64,000 bases of DNA from Rhodobacteraceae bacterium F11138 (GCA_016521575.1 JAEKDP010000007.1:183756-247755); one strand, 5' to 3'; shown: positions 48,686 to 59,892, counted from the stretch's first letter. Notes: generated from the letters alone by a model not told the origin. Translations and numbers: made by a program.

Positions 48686-48991
48686 ATGATTGGACTTGAA
48701 CATTATCTCACGGTTGCAGCGACGCTGTTCGTTATCGGGATTTTCGGGCTTTTCCTGAACCGAAAGAACGTGATCATCCTGTTGATGAGCATCGAACTGA
48801 TGCTGTTGGCGGTGAATATCAACCTTGTTGCCTTTTCCAGTTTCCTCGGTGATCTGGTTGGGCAGGTGTTCACGTTGTTCGTGCTGACCGTGGCCGCCGC
48901 CGAAGCGGCAATCGGGCTGGCGATCCTGGTCTGCTTCTTCCGCAACCGCGGCACGATCGCCGTGGAAGACGTCAACATGATGAAGGGCTGA
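48686..48991 (+). CDS. nuoK: NADH-quinone oxidoreductase subunit K
   Basis: A 101-residue membrane subunit (ND4L) with three helices. The conserved membrane glutamates are in [19 protein letters not shown] and [15 protein letters not shown], part of the proton pathway between NuoH and NuoN. Standard length; nuoL follows after seven bases. Confidence 0.96.
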   Translation: MIGLEHYLTVAATLFVIGIFGLFLNRKNVIILLMSIELMLLAVNINLVAFSSFLGDLVGQVFTLFVLTVAAAEAAIGLAILVCFFRNRGTIAVEDVNMMKG

Positions 48992-48998
48992 GAGAACC

Positions 48999-51113
48999 AT
49001 GGAAACCATTATCCTCTTTGCCCCGCTGGTCGGATCGCTGATCTGTGGCTTCGGGTGGAAACTGATCGGTGAAACCGCCGCCATGTGGGTGGCGACCGGG
49101 CTGTTGTTCCTTTCGGCGCTGCTCAGCTGGGCGGTGTTCGTCAATTTCGACGGTGTGACCGAACAGATTCAGGTCCTGCGCTTCATCGAAAGCGGCAGCC
49201 TGGCAACCGACTGGTCGATCCGTCTGGACCGGCTGACCGCGATCATGCTGATCGTGATCACGACAGTGTCCAGCCTGGTCCACCTTTACAGCTTTGGCTA
49301 CATGGACAAGGATCCGCAGTGGAAAGAGGGCGAAGTCTACAAGCCCCGGTTCTTTGCCTATCTGTCCTTTTTCACCTTCGCCATGCTGGCCTTGGTCACG
49401 GCGGACAATCTGGTCCAGATGTTCTTTGGATGGGAAGGCGTCGGCGTCGCGTCCTATCTGTTGATCGGCTTCTATTATCGCAAACCTTCGGCCAACGCGG
49501 CCGCGATCAAGGCGTTCGTGGTCAACCGGGTCGGCGATTTCGGGTTCGCACTGGGGATTTTCACCATCTTCTTTCTGGTCGACAGCATCAATTTCGACGA
49601 TGTCTTCGCAGCCGCTCCGAGCCTGGCTGAAACCCAGCTGACCTTCCTGTGGGGGGAATGGAACGCGGCAAATCTGATCGCGATTCTGCTGTTCATCGGC
49701 GCAATGGGGAAATCGGCCCAGCTGCTTCTGCACACCTGGTTGCCGGACGCGATGGAGGGCCCGACCCCCGTGTCGGCGCTGATCCATGCCGCGACCATGG
49801 TAACGGCCGGGGTGTTCCTGGTCTGCCGGATGTCGCCCCTGATGGAATTCGCCCCGCAGGCGATGGCCTTTGTGACCGTACTGGGCGCAACCACCGCGTT
49901 CTTTGCCGCGACCGTGGGTCTGGTGCAGACCGACATCAAGCGGGTGATCGCCTATTCGACCTGTTCCCAGCTGGGGTACATGTTCGTTGCGGCAGGTGTC
50001 GGCATGTATTCGGCGGCGATGTTCCATCTGTTGACGCATGCCTTCTTCAAGGCGCTGCTGTTTCTTGGTGCCGGTTCGGTCATCCACGCGATGCATCACG
50101 AACAGGACATGACGAACTACGGCAACCTGCGCAAGAAGATCCCCTATACCTACTGGGCGATGATGATCGGCACCCTGGCGATCACCGGCGTCGGCATCCC
50201 GCTGACACACTTTGGTTTTGCAGGTTTCCTGTCCAAGGACGCGATCATCGAAAGCGCCTGGGCCGGTGGATCGGGCTATGGGTTCTGGCTGTTGGTTGTC
50301 GCCGCCGCCATGACCAGCTTCTACAGCTGGCGGCTGATTTTCCTGACCTTTTACGGGCAGGCGCGCGGCGACAAGCATACCCATGAACACGCGCATGAAA
50401 GCCCGATGGTCATGTTGATCCCTCTGGGGGTGCTCAGCCTGGGGGCGGTGTTCTCGGGAATGATCTGGTACAACAGCTTTTTCGGTCATGCCGATCAGGT
50501 CGGCGAGTTTTACGGCATACCGGTTGCCGAAGCCGCAGCACATGATGACCACGCGTCCGATGCGCAGGGCCATGCGGACGACGACCATGCGTCAGAAGCC
50601 AAGGATCATGGCGCATCCGAAGCAGCGGCAGAGCATCACTATGTCTTTGCCGGAAAGCCGGGCGAGGGCGCCCTGTATTTCGGCGAGGACAACCATGTCC
50701 TGGACGATGCGCATGCTGCTCCGGTCTGGGTCAAGGTGTCGCCGTTCATCGCGATGCTGGGTGGTTTGGCGATGGCTATCTGGTTCTATATCCTGAATCC
50801 GTCGCTGCCCGGACGTCTGGCCGAAAACCAACGCCCGCTGTATCTGTTCCTGAAGAACAAATGGTACTTTGACGAACTGTATGACGTGATCTTCGTGCGT
50901 CCGGTCGTGGGGCTGGGCAAGATGCTGTGGAAACGTGGTGACGGCAACGTAATCGACGGCTTCCTGAATGGCGTTGCACTGGGGATCGTGCCGTTCTTCA
51001 CCCGTTTGGCCGGTCGGGCGCAGTCGGGTTTCATCTTTACATATGCGTTCTGGATGGTTCTCGGGATTGCCGCGCTGGTGACCTGGATGACGATCGGTGG
51101 AGGAGCACACTGA
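48999..51113 (+). CDS. nuoL: NADH-quinone oxidoreductase subunit L with His/Asp-rich insertion
   Basis: The distal antiporter-like proton-pumping subunit (ND5), 704 residues. Conserved segments include [38 protein letters not shown] and [16 protein letters not shown]. Like other NuoL it ends with a long lateral helix and a terminal anchor. Unusual are two loops rich in His and acidic residues: KHTHEHAHE around residues 459-467, and a 33-residue stretch (about 515-547) with seven histidines among Asp, Glu and Ala. Its stop shares a base with the nuoM start (TGATG). Confidence 0.96.
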   Translation: METIILFAPLVGSLICGFGWKLIGETAAMWVATGLLFLSALLSWAVFVNFDGVTEQIQVLRFIESGSLATDWSIRLDRLTAIMLIVITTVSSLVHLYSFGYMDKDPQWKEGEVYKPRFFAYLSFFTFAMLALVTADNLVQMFFGWEGVGVASYLLIGFYYRKPSANAAAIKAFVVNRVGDFGFALGIFTIFFLVDSINFDDVFAAAPSLAETQLTFLWGEWNAANLIAILLFIGAMGKSAQLLLHTWLPDAMEGPTPVSALIHAATMVTAGVFLVCRMSPLMEFAPQAMAFVTVLGATTAFFAATVGLVQTDIKRVIAYSTCSQLGYMFVAAGVGMYSAAMFHLLTHAFFKALLFLGAGSVIHAMHHEQDMTNYGNLRKKIPYTYWAMMIGTLAITGVGIPLTHFGFAGFLSKDAIIESAWAGGSGYGFWLLVVAAAMTSFYSWRLIFLTFYGQARGDKHTHEHAHESPMVMLIPLGVLSLGAVFSGMIWYNSFFGHADQVGEFYGIPVAEAAAHDDHASDAQGHADDDHASEAKDHGASEAAAEHHYVFAGKPGEGALYFGEDNHVLDDAHAAPVWVKVSPFIAMLGGLAMAIWFYILNPSLPGRLAENQRPLYLFLKNKWYFDELYDVIFVRPVVGLGKMLWKRGDGNVIDGFLNGVALGIVPFFTRLAGRAQSGFIFTYAFWMVLGIAALVTWMTIGGGAH

Positions 51114-52654
51114 TGGACAATATTCTTTCCATCGTCACTTTCATTCCTGCTCTGGCGGCGCTGATCCTGGTGGTGTTTCTGCGCGGCGAGGACGAGGCCG
51201 CGCAGCGCAATGCCAAATATGTTGCGCTGTTTGCGACCACGGTGACGTTCCTGGTGTCGCTGGGCATCTATTTCGAATTCGACCCTGCCGAGACCGGGTT
51301 CCAGTTCGTCGAGCAATCGCAGTGGCTGCTGGGGCTGCAATACAAGATGGGCGTCGACGGCATCAGCGTGCTGTTCGTGATGCTGACCACGTTCATCATG
51401 CCGTTGACCATACTGGCCAGCTGGGATGTCAGAACCCGCGTCAAGGAATACATGGTCGCCTTCCTGCTGCTTGAGACCCTGATGCTGGGCGTGTTCATGG
51501 CGCTGGATCTGGTGTTGTTCTACCTGTTCTTCGAAGCCGGGCTTATCCCGATGTTCCTGATCATCGGGATCTGGGGCGGCAAGAACCGGATCTATGCCTC
51601 GTTCAAGTTCTTCCTCTATACCTTCCTTGGGTCGGTCTTGATGCTGGTGGCGATGGTTGCCATGTTCGCGGATGCCGGCACCACCGATATCGAAGTGCTG
51701 ATGACGCATCAGTTCGCCTTTGAGAACTTCGATGTTCTGGGCATTCACGTTGTCGGCGGCCTGCAAACGCTGATGTTCCTGGCCTTTTTCGCCAGCTTCG
51801 CGGTCAAGATGCCGATGTGGCCGGTGCATACCTGGCTGCCGGATGCGCATGTTCAGGCGCCAACCGCCGGTTCGGTGGTTCTGGCGGCGATCCTGCTGAA
51901 GATGGGCGGGTACGGATTCCTGCGGTTCTCGCTGCCGATGTTCCCGGTCGGGGCCGAGGTCATGGCCCCTGTGGTGCTGTGGATGAGCGCCATTGCCATT
52001 GTCTATACCAGCCTCGTGGCGCTGGTGCAGGACGACATGAAAAAGCTGATCGCCTATTCTTCGGTTGCGCATATGGGCTTTGTCACCATGGGCATCTTTG
52101 CCGCCAACCAGCAAGGGGTCGACGGGGCGATTTTCCAGATGATCAGCCACGGGTTCATTTCCGCCGCGCTGTTCCTGATCGTCGGCGTGATCTACGACCG
52201 GATGCACACACGCGATATCGAGGCCTATGGCGGTCTGGTCGTGCGGATGCCCGCATATGCGTTGGTGTTCATGTTCTTCACCATGGGGAATGTCGGCCTG
52301 CCGGGCACCAGCGGGTTCGTCGGTGAATTCCTGACCCTGATGGGGGCACTGCAGGTCAACACCTGGGTGGCGGCCGTCGCAACCAGCGGCGTGATTTTCA
52401 GCGCTTGCTATGCATTGTGGCTGTATCGCCGGGTGGTGTTCGGCGATCTGATCAAGGAAAGCCTGAAGACCATCACCGACATGACCGCGCGCGAGCGGTT
52501 CATCTTTGCACCGCTGGTCGCGATGACGTTGCTGCTGGGGGTCTATCCCTCGCTGGTGACCGATATCATCGGACCGTCGACGACGGCGCTGATCAGCAAT
52601 TTTGACACTTCGGTTGCTGCGGCGGATGCCGCCAACCAGCACGCATCGAACTGA
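51113..52654 (+). CDS. nuoM: NADH-quinone oxidoreductase subunit M
   Basis: An antiporter-like proton-pumping subunit (ND4), 513 residues and about 14 helices. Conserved residues lie in [19 protein letters not shown] (key glutamate), [20 protein letters not shown] and [12 protein letters not shown]. It is coupled to nuoL by a one-base overlap. The C-terminus is short and hydrophilic, and nuoN follows after 13 bases. Confidence 0.96.
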   Translation: MDNILSIVTFIPALAALILVVFLRGEDEAAQRNAKYVALFATTVTFLVSLGIYFEFDPAETGFQFVEQSQWLLGLQYKMGVDGISVLFVMLTTFIMPLTILASWDVRTRVKEYMVAFLLLETLMLGVFMALDLVLFYLFFEAGLIPMFLIIGIWGGKNRIYASFKFFLYTFLGSVLMLVAMVAMFADAGTTDIEVLMTHQFAFENFDVLGIHVVGGLQTLMFLAFFASFAVKMPMWPVHTWLPDAHVQAPTAGSVVLAAILLKMGGYGFLRFSLPMFPVGAEVMAPVVLWMSAIAIVYTSLVALVQDDMKKLIAYSSVAHMGFVTMGIFAANQQGVDGAIFQMISHGFISAALFLIVGVIYDRMHTRDIEAYGGLVVRMPAYALVFMFFTMGNVGLPGTSGFVGEFLTLMGALQVNTWVAAVATSGVIFSACYALWLYRRVVFGDLIKESLKTITDMTARERFIFAPLVAMTLLLGVYPSLVTDIIGPSTTALISNFDTSVAAADAANQHASN

Positions 52655-52667
52655 GGGGGGCCGGGGC

Positions 52668-54107
52668 ATGATCCAGGCTGATCTGACCATTATCCTGCCG
52701 GAAATCATTCTGGCTCTGTTCGCCATGCTGGCGCTGATTGGCGCGGTCTATACCGTCAAGGACGGGCTGGCGTCGGTGCTGGTCTGGGCGACCTCCGCGC
52801 TGATGCTGGTTCTGGCCGTGTTCATCGCCAGCCGGGGGCTGGGGACCAATGTTGCCTTTGGCGGCATGTATATCGACGACGGGTTTTCGCGGTTTGCAAA
52901 GGTTGCGGTGCTTGTGTCCGCTGCCGCGATCCTGATGATGAGCCGGGACTACATGGCGCGGCGTGGATTGTTGCGCTTCGAATACCCTCTGCTGATCGCG
53001 CTTGCGGTCGTCGGGATGATGATGATGGTCAGCGCGGGCGATCTGATGTCGCTCTACATGGGGCTGGAGCTGCAATCGTTGGCGCTTTATGTCGTTGCGG
53101 CGCTGCGTCGCGACAGTGTCAAATCCACCGAGGCGGGGCTGAAGTATTTCGTCTTGGGCGCGCTCAGCTCGGGGTTGCTGCTCTATGGGGCATCGCTGGT
53201 CTATGGCTATGCCGGGACGACGCTGTTTTCGGGCATCATCGAGACGGTGCAGGACGGTCAGGTGTCGCTGGGGCTGTTGTTCGGTCTGATCTTCCTGATT
53301 TCCGGTCTGGCGTTCAAGGTCAGCGCGGTGCCGTTCCATATGTGGACGCCCGACGTTTACGAAGGCTCGCCCACGCCTGTTACGGCATTTTTCGCGACCG
53401 CCCCCAAGATCGCAGCCATGGCCCTGTTTGCACGGGTGCTGCATGATGCGTTCGGGACCGCCGTGGCTGATTGGCAGCAGGTGATTGCCCTGTTGTCCGT
53501 TCTGTCGATGTTCCTGGGGGCCGTGGCGGCCATCGGGCAGCGCGACATCAAACGGCTGATGGCGTATTCTTCGATTGCCCATATGGGGTTTGCGATGATG
53601 GGTCTGGCGGCCGGGACCGCGTTTGGCGTTCAGGCGATGCTGATCTACATGGCGATCTATGTGACCATGAATGTCGGCACCTTTGCCTTTATCCTGATGA
53701 TGGAAAAGGACGGGCAGCCGGTCACGGACATCCAGTCGCTGAACCTTTATGCCAAACGCGAACCGGGCAAGGCGCTGGCGATGCTGGTGTTGCTGTTCTC
53801 GCTGGCGGGTGTTCCACCGATGCTGGGCTTTTTCGGGAAATTCTATGTGCTGCGCGCAGCCTATGACGGTGGTTTGGCCTGGCTGGCTGTGGCCGGTGTC
53901 CTTGCCTCGGTGATCGGTGCCTTTTATTATCTTCGTATCGTCTATTACATGTACTTCGGTGAAGAAGGTCAGGAACTGGACACGAACCGCTCGCCGGTGC
54001 TGTGGGGGTTCCTGATGGTTTCGGCGGCCGCCATGCTGTTGGGCATCGTCAATATGTTCGGCGTTGAAGGCGCTGCGGCGGCTGCGGCGCTGACGCTTGT
54101 CAACTGA
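52668..54107 (+). CDS. nuoN: NADH-quinone oxidoreductase subunit N
   Basis: The third antiporter-like subunit (ND2), 479 residues with about 14 helices. Visible landmarks are [40 protein letters not shown] and [22 protein letters not shown] 52668 is used, with GGGG just upstream. It is the last nuo gene; birA starts within its final codons, so transcription probably continues into birA and coaX. Confidence 0.96.
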   Translation: MIQADLTIILPEIILALFAMLALIGAVYTVKDGLASVLVWATSALMLVLAVFIASRGLGTNVAFGGMYIDDGFSRFAKVAVLVSAAAILMMSRDYMARRGLLRFEYPLLIALAVVGMMMMVSAGDLMSLYMGLELQSLALYVVAALRRDSVKSTEAGLKYFVLGALSSGLLLYGASLVYGYAGTTLFSGIIETVQDGQVSLGLLFGLIFLISGLAFKVSAVPFHMWTPDVYEGSPTPVTAFFATAPKIAAMALFARVLHDAFGTAVADWQQVIALLSVLSMFLGAVAAIGQRDIKRLMAYSSIAHMGFAMMGLAAGTAFGVQAMLIYMAIYVTMNVGTFAFILMMEKDGQPVTDIQSLNLYAKREPGKALAMLVLLFSLAGVPPMLGFFGKFYVLRAAYDGGLAWLAVAGVLASVIGAFYYLRIVYYMYFGEEGQELDTNRSPVLWGFLMVSAAAMLLGIVNMFGVEGAAAAAALTLVN

Positions 54108-54849
54108 TTGGCCAGAAGGGTACGGGCGACGGGTGCTGGCCGAGGTCGACAGCACCCTGAATGAAGCAGCCCGCATTGCCCCGGGCCTGTCAGGACCCGA
54201 ATGGATACTGGCGTTGCGGCAAACTGCGGCGCGTGGGCGGCGCGGGCGCAGATGGGCAAACCCGGGTGGAAATCTGGCGGCGACGCTGGTGCTGTTGCCC
54301 CAGGGCAGTCCGGCAGAAAGCGCGTTGCGCTCTTTTGTGGCGGCACTGGCGCTGTTTGATGCCTGTGTCGCCGTCACCGGACGCAGCGAAGGATTGGCCC
54401 TGAAGTGGCCGAACGATGTCCTGCTGAACGGGGGCAAGCTGGCCGGGATTCTGCTGGAAAGCGCGGGGCAGGGGGGTGGCACGGCCTATCTTGCCATCGG
54501 CATAGGTGTGAACCTGACCGATGCGCCCTCCGAGAACACCGTCGAACCCGGCGCGCTTCGCCCGGTTTCGCTGCTGTCAGAGACCGGCGCGCAAGTTGAT
54601 CCCGAAAGCTTTCTGCTGCAATTGGCCACGTCCTATGCGCGATATGAACATCAATTCGTGACCTACGGGTTTGAACCGATCCGCACCGCTTGGCTGGCGC
54701 GTGCCGCGCGGCTGGGCGAGGTGATCACCGCGCGCACCGCGACCACCGAGACAGTCGGTACGTTCGAAACCGTCGACGAACGGGGCAACCTGGTGCTGAA
54801 CACGCGCAGCGGGCGCGTGTCTATTCCTGCGGCGGATGTGTTTTTCTGA
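54097..54849 (+). CDS. birA: Biotin-[acetyl-CoA-carboxylase] ligase (no HTH domain)
   Basis: Attaches biotin to carrier proteins such as MccA (31566) and AccB. The 250-residue ligase-only form lacks the DNA-binding repressor domain of E. coli BirA. Motifs are [16 protein letters not shown] (biotinyl-AMP loop), [20 protein letters not shown] and [11 protein letters not shown] at 54097 overlaps nuoN by 11 bases and gives a family-like start [13 protein letters not shown]; no better-placed ATG exists, so weak, nuoN-coupled translation is likely. Confidence 0.93.
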   Translation: MSTDWPEGYGRRVLAEVDSTLNEAARIAPGLSGPEWILALRQTAARGRRGRRWANPGGNLAATLVLLPQGSPAESALRSFVAALALFDACVAVTGRSEGLALKWPNDVLLNGGKLAGILLESAGQGGGTAYLAIGIGVNLTDAPSENTVEPGALRPVSLLSETGAQVDPESFLLQLATSYARYEHQFVTYGFEPIRTAWLARAARLGEVITARTATTETVGTFETVDERGNLVLNTRSGRVSIPAADVFF

Positions 54850-54863
54850 AAAAAGGGGTGGTG

Positions 54864-55637
54864 ATGCTTCTGGCCATTGACTGCGGCAACACGAACACGG
54901 TGTTCTCGATCTGGAACGGGACCGAGTTCCTGTGCACTCTGCGGACATCGACCCATCACGCGCGAACGGCGGACGCCTATTTCACCTGGTATTCCACGCT
55001 GGTCAAACACTACGATATCCAGGCCGAGATCACCGATGTGATCATCAGCTCGACGGTGCCGCGGGTTGTGTTCAATCTGAGGGTCTTTGCCGACCGGTTC
55101 TTTGGCTGCCGGCCTTTGGTCGTCGGCAAGCCGGACTGCCTGTTGCCGCACGCCCCCCGCGTCGATGAAGGAACCCAGGTGGGGCCGGACAGGTTGGTCA
55201 ACACGGCCGCCGGGTTCGACCGGCACGGCGGAGATCTGATCGTGGTCGATTTCGGTACTGCGACAACTTTTGACGTTGTGGCTGCGGATGGGGCCTATAT
55301 AGGCGGGGTGATTGCTCCGGGGGTCAATCTGAGCCTGGAGGCACTTCATATGGCAGCGGCGGCCTTGCCCCATGTCGATATCAGCAATCCGCAACAGGTG
55401 ATCGGCACCAACACGGTGGCCTGCATCCAGTCAGGCATATTCTGGGGATATGTCGGGTTGGTCCGCGAGATCTGTACGAGAATCAAGGGTGAACGCGACC
55501 GCCCGATGAAAATTGTCGCAACCGGAGGGCTGGCACCGCTGTTCCAGCAAAGCGCGGATCTGTTTGATGCCTTGGAAGAAGACCTGACAATGCACGGGCT
55601 GACCGTGATTCACAAATACAACAAGGACAATTCATAA
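54864..55637 (+). CDS. coaX: Type III pantothenate kinase
   Basis: Phosphorylates pantothenate, the first step of CoA synthesis. The 257-residue ASKHA-fold protein has the phosphate motif LLAIDCGNTNTVFS at the N-terminus, GPDRLVNTAAG, and VVDFGTATTFDVV with IGGVIAPGVNLS, typical of CoaX. ATG 54864 is preferred; GTG 54861 is possible. An AAAAGGGG site lies upstream. It clusters with birA and the RNase J gene, as in many alphaproteobacteria. Confidence 0.95.
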   Translation: MLLAIDCGNTNTVFSIWNGTEFLCTLRTSTHHARTADAYFTWYSTLVKHYDIQAEITDVIISSTVPRVVFNLRVFADRFFGCRPLVVGKPDCLLPHAPRVDEGTQVGPDRLVNTAAGFDRHGGDLIVVDFGTATTFDVVAADGAYIGGVIAPGVNLSLEALHMAAAALPHVDISNPQQVIGTNTVACIQSGIFWGYVGLVREICTRIKGERDRPMKIVATGGLAPLFQQSADLFDALEEDLTMHGLTVIHKYNKDNS

Positions 55638-55641
55638 TATC

Positions 55642-57309
55642 ATGGGAAGCGAAAGATTGATTTACCTGCCCCTTGGTGGGGCGGGCGAAATTGGCATGAA
55701 TGCCTATCTCTATGGGTATGGCGCGCCGGACTCAGAACGCTATATTCTGGTTGATCTGGGGGTGACGTTCCCGGATATGGACGGCACGCCGGGTGTGGAT
55801 CTGATCCTGCCCGACATGACCTGGCTCATGGATCGTGCCGACCGTCTGGACGCGGTGTTCATCACCCACGCCCACGAAGATCACGTCGGGGCGGTGGCGC
55901 ATTTCTATCGCGATCTGGGGCCACCGGTCTATGCGCGCGCCTTCACCGCCAATATCGCGCGCCGCAAGATGGTCGAACATGGCCATCCCGAAACCGCGGT
56001 CCGCACCGTGTCGGCCTGGCCCGAACAGGTCACGGCGGGTCCGTTCAAGGTGGGTTTTTTGCCGATTTCGCATTCGATCCCCGAAAGCGCTGCGCTGGTG
56101 ATCGACAGCCCCGAAGGGCGGGTCATCCACAGTGGCGATTTCAAGCTGGATCCGACGCCGGTGGTGGGCGAAGCGTTCGACCCCAATCTGTGGGCCGATG
56201 TCAGCAAGGATGGAGTGCGGGCGCTGGTTTGCGATTCCACCAACGTGTTCTCGCCGGATCCGGGGCGCTCGGAACTGAGTGTCGGCCCGGCGATCGAAGA
56301 GCTGGTCTCTGACGCGCGCGGCATGGTTGTCGCCACCACCTTTGCCAGCAACGTGGCGCGCGTCAAAACCCTGGCCGAAGCCGGGCAGCGCGCCGGGCGT
56401 TCGATCGTTTTGTTGGGCCGGGCGATGCGCCGCATGGTCGAGGCCGCGCAGGAAACCGGCGTTCTGTCCGGCTTTCCGACCGTGATCAGCCCCGAAGCGG
56501 CACAAGAGGTCCCGCGCGAGAACCTGATGCTGCTGGTCACCGGCAGCCAGGGGGAGCGCCGCGCCGCCAGTGCGCAATTGGCGCGGGGCAAGTACAACGG
56601 GCTTGAGATGAAAGAGGGCGATCTGTTCCTGTTCTCATCCAAGACCATTCCCGGCAATGAGCGCGGCGTGATCCGGATCATCAATGCGTTCAGTGAAAAG
56701 GGTGTCGATGTCGTGGACGACAGCACCGGTCGCTATCATGTGTCCGGACACGCCAACCGCCCGGATATTGAACGACTGCATGATATCGTGCGCCCTCAGA
56801 TGGTGATTCCGATGCATGGCGAACACCGCCACCTGCGGGAACATGCCAAGCTGGCCATCGCGCGGGGCTACCAGTCCGCGGTGGCGGTCAACGGCATGAT
56901 GATGGACCTGTCGGGCAACGCGCCCAGCGTGGCGGAATACATTGAAACCGGTCGCACCTACCTGGATGGCAGCGTCAAGATCGGCGCGCTGGACGGGATC
57001 GTGCGCGACCGGATCCGTATGGCGCTGAACGGTCATGTCACGGTGACGGCAATTCTGGACGAGAATGACGAACTGCTGGGGGAAGCCTGGTGCGAAAGCA
57101 TGGGCTTGCCCGAAACCGGGAATTCGAATGCGGCGCTGGTTGAAATCCTGGAAGAAGATCTGGGACAGTTCATGGGCCGGGCTGGGGCCAAGACGATGAA
57201 GGATGACGACAAACTGGAAGAGGCGCTGCGCCGGATCGTGCGCCAATCCGCGCAGACCGAGATCGGCAAGAAGCCCGAGGTGACCGTGGTGATCAGCCGA
57301 ATGCGCTGA
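55642..57309 (+). CDS. rnj: Ribonuclease J
   Basis: A metallo-beta-lactamase/beta-CASP ribonuclease with 5'-3' exo- and endonuclease activity in mRNA decay and rRNA maturation. It has 555 residues. Zinc ligands are in FITHAHEDHVGAV, beta-CASP motifs in CDSTNVFSPDPGRSE and LLVTGSQGERRAA, and the late histidine in VSGHANRPD and PMHGEHRHLREH. A C-terminal domain follows. The ATG is four bases after coaX, with no clear ribosome site, so coupling is likely. Confidence 0.95.
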   Translation: MGSERLIYLPLGGAGEIGMNAYLYGYGAPDSERYILVDLGVTFPDMDGTPGVDLILPDMTWLMDRADRLDAVFITHAHEDHVGAVAHFYRDLGPPVYARAFTANIARRKMVEHGHPETAVRTVSAWPEQVTAGPFKVGFLPISHSIPESAALVIDSPEGRVIHSGDFKLDPTPVVGEAFDPNLWADVSKDGVRALVCDSTNVFSPDPGRSELSVGPAIEELVSDARGMVVATTFASNVARVKTLAEAGQRAGRSIVLLGRAMRRMVEAAQETGVLSGFPTVISPEAAQEVPRENLMLLVTGSQGERRAASAQLARGKYNGLEMKEGDLFLFSSKTIPGNERGVIRIINAFSEKGVDVVDDSTGRYHVSGHANRPDIERLHDIVRPQMVIPMHGEHRHLREHAKLAIARGYQSAVAVNGMMMDLSGNAPSVAEYIETGRTYLDGSVKIGALDGIVRDRIRMALNGHVTVTAILDENDELLGEAWCESMGLPETGNSNAALVEILEEDLGQFMGRAGAKTMKDDDKLEEALRRIVRQSAQTEIGKKPEVTVVISRMR

Positions 57310-57362
57310 TCCCCACGGGCCCGTCTGATTGACGGCGCAGAAACGCGGATCGGAGAGTTACC

Positions 57363-58352
57363 ATGCAAGCCATCACCTATTCCACCTTCGGGGCCGCCAG
57401 GAATGTCCTGACAGTGCAGCAGCTGGACCCCGGCGCGCCCGGTGCCGGAGACGTCACTGTCGAGCTGGAATATTCCGGGGTGAACCCGTCGGATGTAAAG
57501 GCGCGGGCGGGCAGCCGGCCGGGCATAACCAAACCGCCCTATCCGGTGGTCATTCCGCACAGCGATGGGGCAGGGGTGATCCGTGCGGTCGGAGACGGCG
57601 TTGATCCCGGACGGATCGGTCAACGGGTGTGGATCTGGAACGGCCAATGGCGTCGCGCTTTCGGAACCGCCGCCAGTCAGATCATCCTGCCGCAGGAACA
57701 GGCGGTGCCACTGCCCGATCATGTGGACGCACAGACCGGCGCATGTCTGGGGATTCCCGGCATGACCGCATGTTTCACGGTGTTCGGCGGTGGCGGCGTG
57801 CAGGGCAAGACCCTGTTGATTCAGGGGGGTGCCGGTACCGTTGGTTATCTGGCGGTGCAATTGGCGAAATGGGGCGGGGCACGGGTCATCGCCACCGCGC
57901 AGGGAACCGGAATGCACAGGGCGCGCACGGCAGGTGCCGATGTCGTTCTCGACTATAGGGCGCCTGATCTGGCTGACCGCATTCTGGCCGCCAATGACGG
58001 GCGCCCGGTGGATCGCATTGTCGAGGTCGAATTTGGTACGAACATCACCACCAATACCGAAGTGATCGCGGAAAACGGGGTGATCTGCGCCTATGGTTCG
58101 GCGTTGGATATGACGCCTGCGTTGCCATTCTATCCCTTGTTGTTCAAGGCCGTGACCATCCAGATTGCCCTGATCTATCTCTTGACGCCCAAGCAGCGCA
58201 GATCGACGATCGAGCGATTGACGCAGGCATTGAACGACCATGCGCTTGAATGTCCGGTCCAGCAGGTGTTTGCGCTGCCCGACTGTGCGGCGGCGCATGA
58301 GGCGGTTCAGGCTGGCGCACGCACAGGCGCGATCCTGCTGCGCACAATATGA
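57363..58352 (+). CDS. NADPH:quinone reductase-like medium-chain dehydrogenase
   Basis: A 329-residue zinc-free medium-chain dehydrogenase/reductase of the quinone oxidoreductase (QOR) type. The N-terminal catalytic domain has YSGVNPSDVKARAG and IPHSDGAGVIRAVGDGVD, and the Rossmann domain has the cofactor loop QGGAGTVGYLAVQLAKW. The zinc-ligand cysteines of alcohol dehydrogenases are absent. It probably reduces quinones or enones with NADPH. CGGAGAG precedes ATG 57363. Substrate not assignable. Confidence 0.9.
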   Translation: MQAITYSTFGAARNVLTVQQLDPGAPGAGDVTVELEYSGVNPSDVKARAGSRPGITKPPYPVVIPHSDGAGVIRAVGDGVDPGRIGQRVWIWNGQWRRAFGTAASQIILPQEQAVPLPDHVDAQTGACLGIPGMTACFTVFGGGGVQGKTLLIQGGAGTVGYLAVQLAKWGGARVIATAQGTGMHRARTAGADVVLDYRAPDLADRILAANDGRPVDRIVEVEFGTNITTNTEVIAENGVICAYGSALDMTPALPFYPLLFKAVTIQIALIYLLTPKQRRSTIERLTQALNDHALECPVQQVFALPDCAAAHEAVQAGARTGAILLRTI

Positions 58353-58407
58353 CGGACCCGGCAGATTTTCGTTGGCAAACCGCCCGGGGCGCGTCACCCT
58401 TGCCGGT

Positions 58408-59751
58408 ATGACGCGATACTTCAGTCCGATGCCGGTCTTGCTTGCCTGTTTGCTCGGCGTCCTGCCGATGCTTGCCGCCGCACAGGACCAGCAGCCCACG
58501 GGTGTCATTTCGGTCGAGGCCGATGTCAGCCAGGATGCGGCCATCGCGAATCGTATCCGCGATATTCTGACCGAGCTGGACGGCTTCGACGATATCAGCG
58601 TCTCGGTGACCTCGGGCATCGTCACCCTGCGGGGCAACACCCTGGACGGTGAAGCTGCGCGCAGATTGAACGACCTGGCCAGCCGGGTTCAAGGGGTCGT
58701 GGCGATCGAGAACGAAGTGACGGAAACCACGGATGTGGTTGAGCGGCTTAACCCGGCCATACAGCGGTTTCGCGACCGGCTGAGCCAGTTGATCGCCTTT
58801 CTGCCGCTGTTGAGTATCGCATTCGCGGTCTTCGTGCTGGTGGTCCTGCTGGGATGGCTGTGGGCGCGCCGAAAACAGCCGTGGGATCGCTTGGCACCGA
58901 ACGCCTTTATCGCAGACATCTATCGTCAGATCGTTCGCTTGTCGTTCGTCGTGGTCGCAATCGTTGTGGCGCTGGATATTCTGGGCGCGACGGCCTTGCT
59001 GTCGACCATTCTGGGGGCCGCCGGTATCGTCGGCCTGGCCATCGGTTTTGCTGTGCGCGACACGGTCGAGAACTTCATCGCCTCGATCCTGCTTTCGGTG
59101 CGACAGCCGTTCAGGCCGAACGACACGATTGAAATCGCGGGGGACATCGGCAAGGTGATCCGGCTGACCAGCCGCGCCACGATTCTGCTCAGCTTCGATG
59201 GCAATCACATCCGAATCCCCAATGCGATCGTGTTCAAGAGCCGGATCGTCAATTATACGCGCAACGATGAGCGCCGGTTTCTGTTCGAATTGTCGGTGGC
59301 GCCGGATACTGACCTGGCACAGGCCCGCGACGTGGCGCTGCACACGCTGCGGTCCTTGCCGTTCGTGCTGAAGACCCCTGATGCCTCGGTCTGGGTTGAA
59401 ACCATCGGGGACAGCACCGTGACATTGCAGATGGCGGCCTGGATCGCCCAGCATGAAACCTCGATCACCCTTGCGCGTAGTGAAGCAATACGTCTGTCTT
59501 TGCTGGCATTCGAGCAGGCCGGGATATCAATGCCCGAACCCACGTTCCGCATCGCCGGTCTTGGCGATGCGTCCGTCCCCGATCCGGCCCCCGGTCCGGA
59601 CGCTGTGGCAAGCCGCCCGGCACAGCCGCCCAGACCCGCCCCCCAGGATGTGACCGCGACGGCAGACCAGCAGTTGGAACGCATTGTCGAGGACGAGCGC
59701 GCCGTACAAAACAACGACGATCTGCTGAGCCGCGCAGCCCCCAGTGAATAG
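58408..59751 (+). CDS. MscS-family mechanosensitive channel with N-terminal BON domain
   Basis: A 447-residue inner-membrane channel that opens under membrane tension. It has a signal peptide (ends near AAA-Q), then a periplasmic BON-like domain (about 30-115; GIVTLRGNTLDGEAARRL). Three membrane helices follow, and the pore helix is ILGAAGIVGLAIGFAVRDTV with FIASILLSVRQPFRPNDTIE just after, as in MscS. The cytoplasmic beta domain is present, and the C-terminus is a Pro/Ala-rich and acidic tail. ATG 58408 fits the signal peptide. The BON domain may bind periplasmic or lipid partners. Confidence 0.92.
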   Translation: MTRYFSPMPVLLACLLGVLPMLAAAQDQQPTGVISVEADVSQDAAIANRIRDILTELDGFDDISVSVTSGIVTLRGNTLDGEAARRLNDLASRVQGVVAIENEVTETTDVVERLNPAIQRFRDRLSQLIAFLPLLSIAFAVFVLVVLLGWLWARRKQPWDRLAPNAFIADIYRQIVRLSFVVVAIVVALDILGATALLSTILGAAGIVGLAIGFAVRDTVENFIASILLSVRQPFRPNDTIEIAGDIGKVIRLTSRATILLSFDGNHIRIPNAIVFKSRIVNYTRNDERRFLFELSVAPDTDLAQARDVALHTLRSLPFVLKTPDASVWVETIGDSTVTLQMAAWIAQHETSITLARSEAIRLSLLAFEQAGISMPEPTFRIAGLGDASVPDPAPGPDAVASRPAQPPRPAPQDVTATADQQLERIVEDERAVQNNDDLLSRAAPSE

Positions 59752-59776
59752 GCGAATTATTTTTGCATTTCGGGTC

Positions 59777-59805
59777 TTGCACACGCGCGTCGGGCAGACT
59801 AATTA
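59777..59805 (+). promoter_or_regulatory. Promoter of tRNA-Gln
   Basis: TTGCAC (59777-59782) and TAATTA (59800-59805) are separated by 17 bases. The -10 box ends 12 bases before the mature tRNA 5' end, a typical tRNA promoter arrangement. Confidence 0.65.
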
Positions 59806-59817
59806 GCCGCTCATCGT

Positions 59818-59892
59818 TGGGGTGTAGCCAAGTGGTAAGGCAGCAGTTTTTGGTACTGTGTATCGTAGGTTCGAATCCTACCACCCCAGCCA
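59818..59892 (+). tRNA. tRNA-Gln (anticodon UUG)
   Basis: A 75-base tRNA including encoded CCA. The acceptor stem TGGGGTG (59818-59824) pairs with CACCCCA (59882-59888), with G as discriminator. The anticodon stem-loop has TTG at 59850-59852, the D-loop contains AGTGGTAA, and the T-arm contains GGTTCGAATCC. The UGGGG...CCCCAG ends are typical of glutamine tRNA. An integrase frame begins on the base after the CCA, which marks this gene as the attachment site of an integrated element. Confidence 0.96.
59866..59892 (+). other. Probable attachment site (3' end of tRNA-Gln)
   Basis: The T-arm and acceptor 3' half of the tRNA directly abut the integrase gene, the standard layout for elements that recombine into tRNA 3' ends and restore the gene. 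A second copy of this segment should mark the far end of the element; it is not in the window. Confidence 0.5.
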
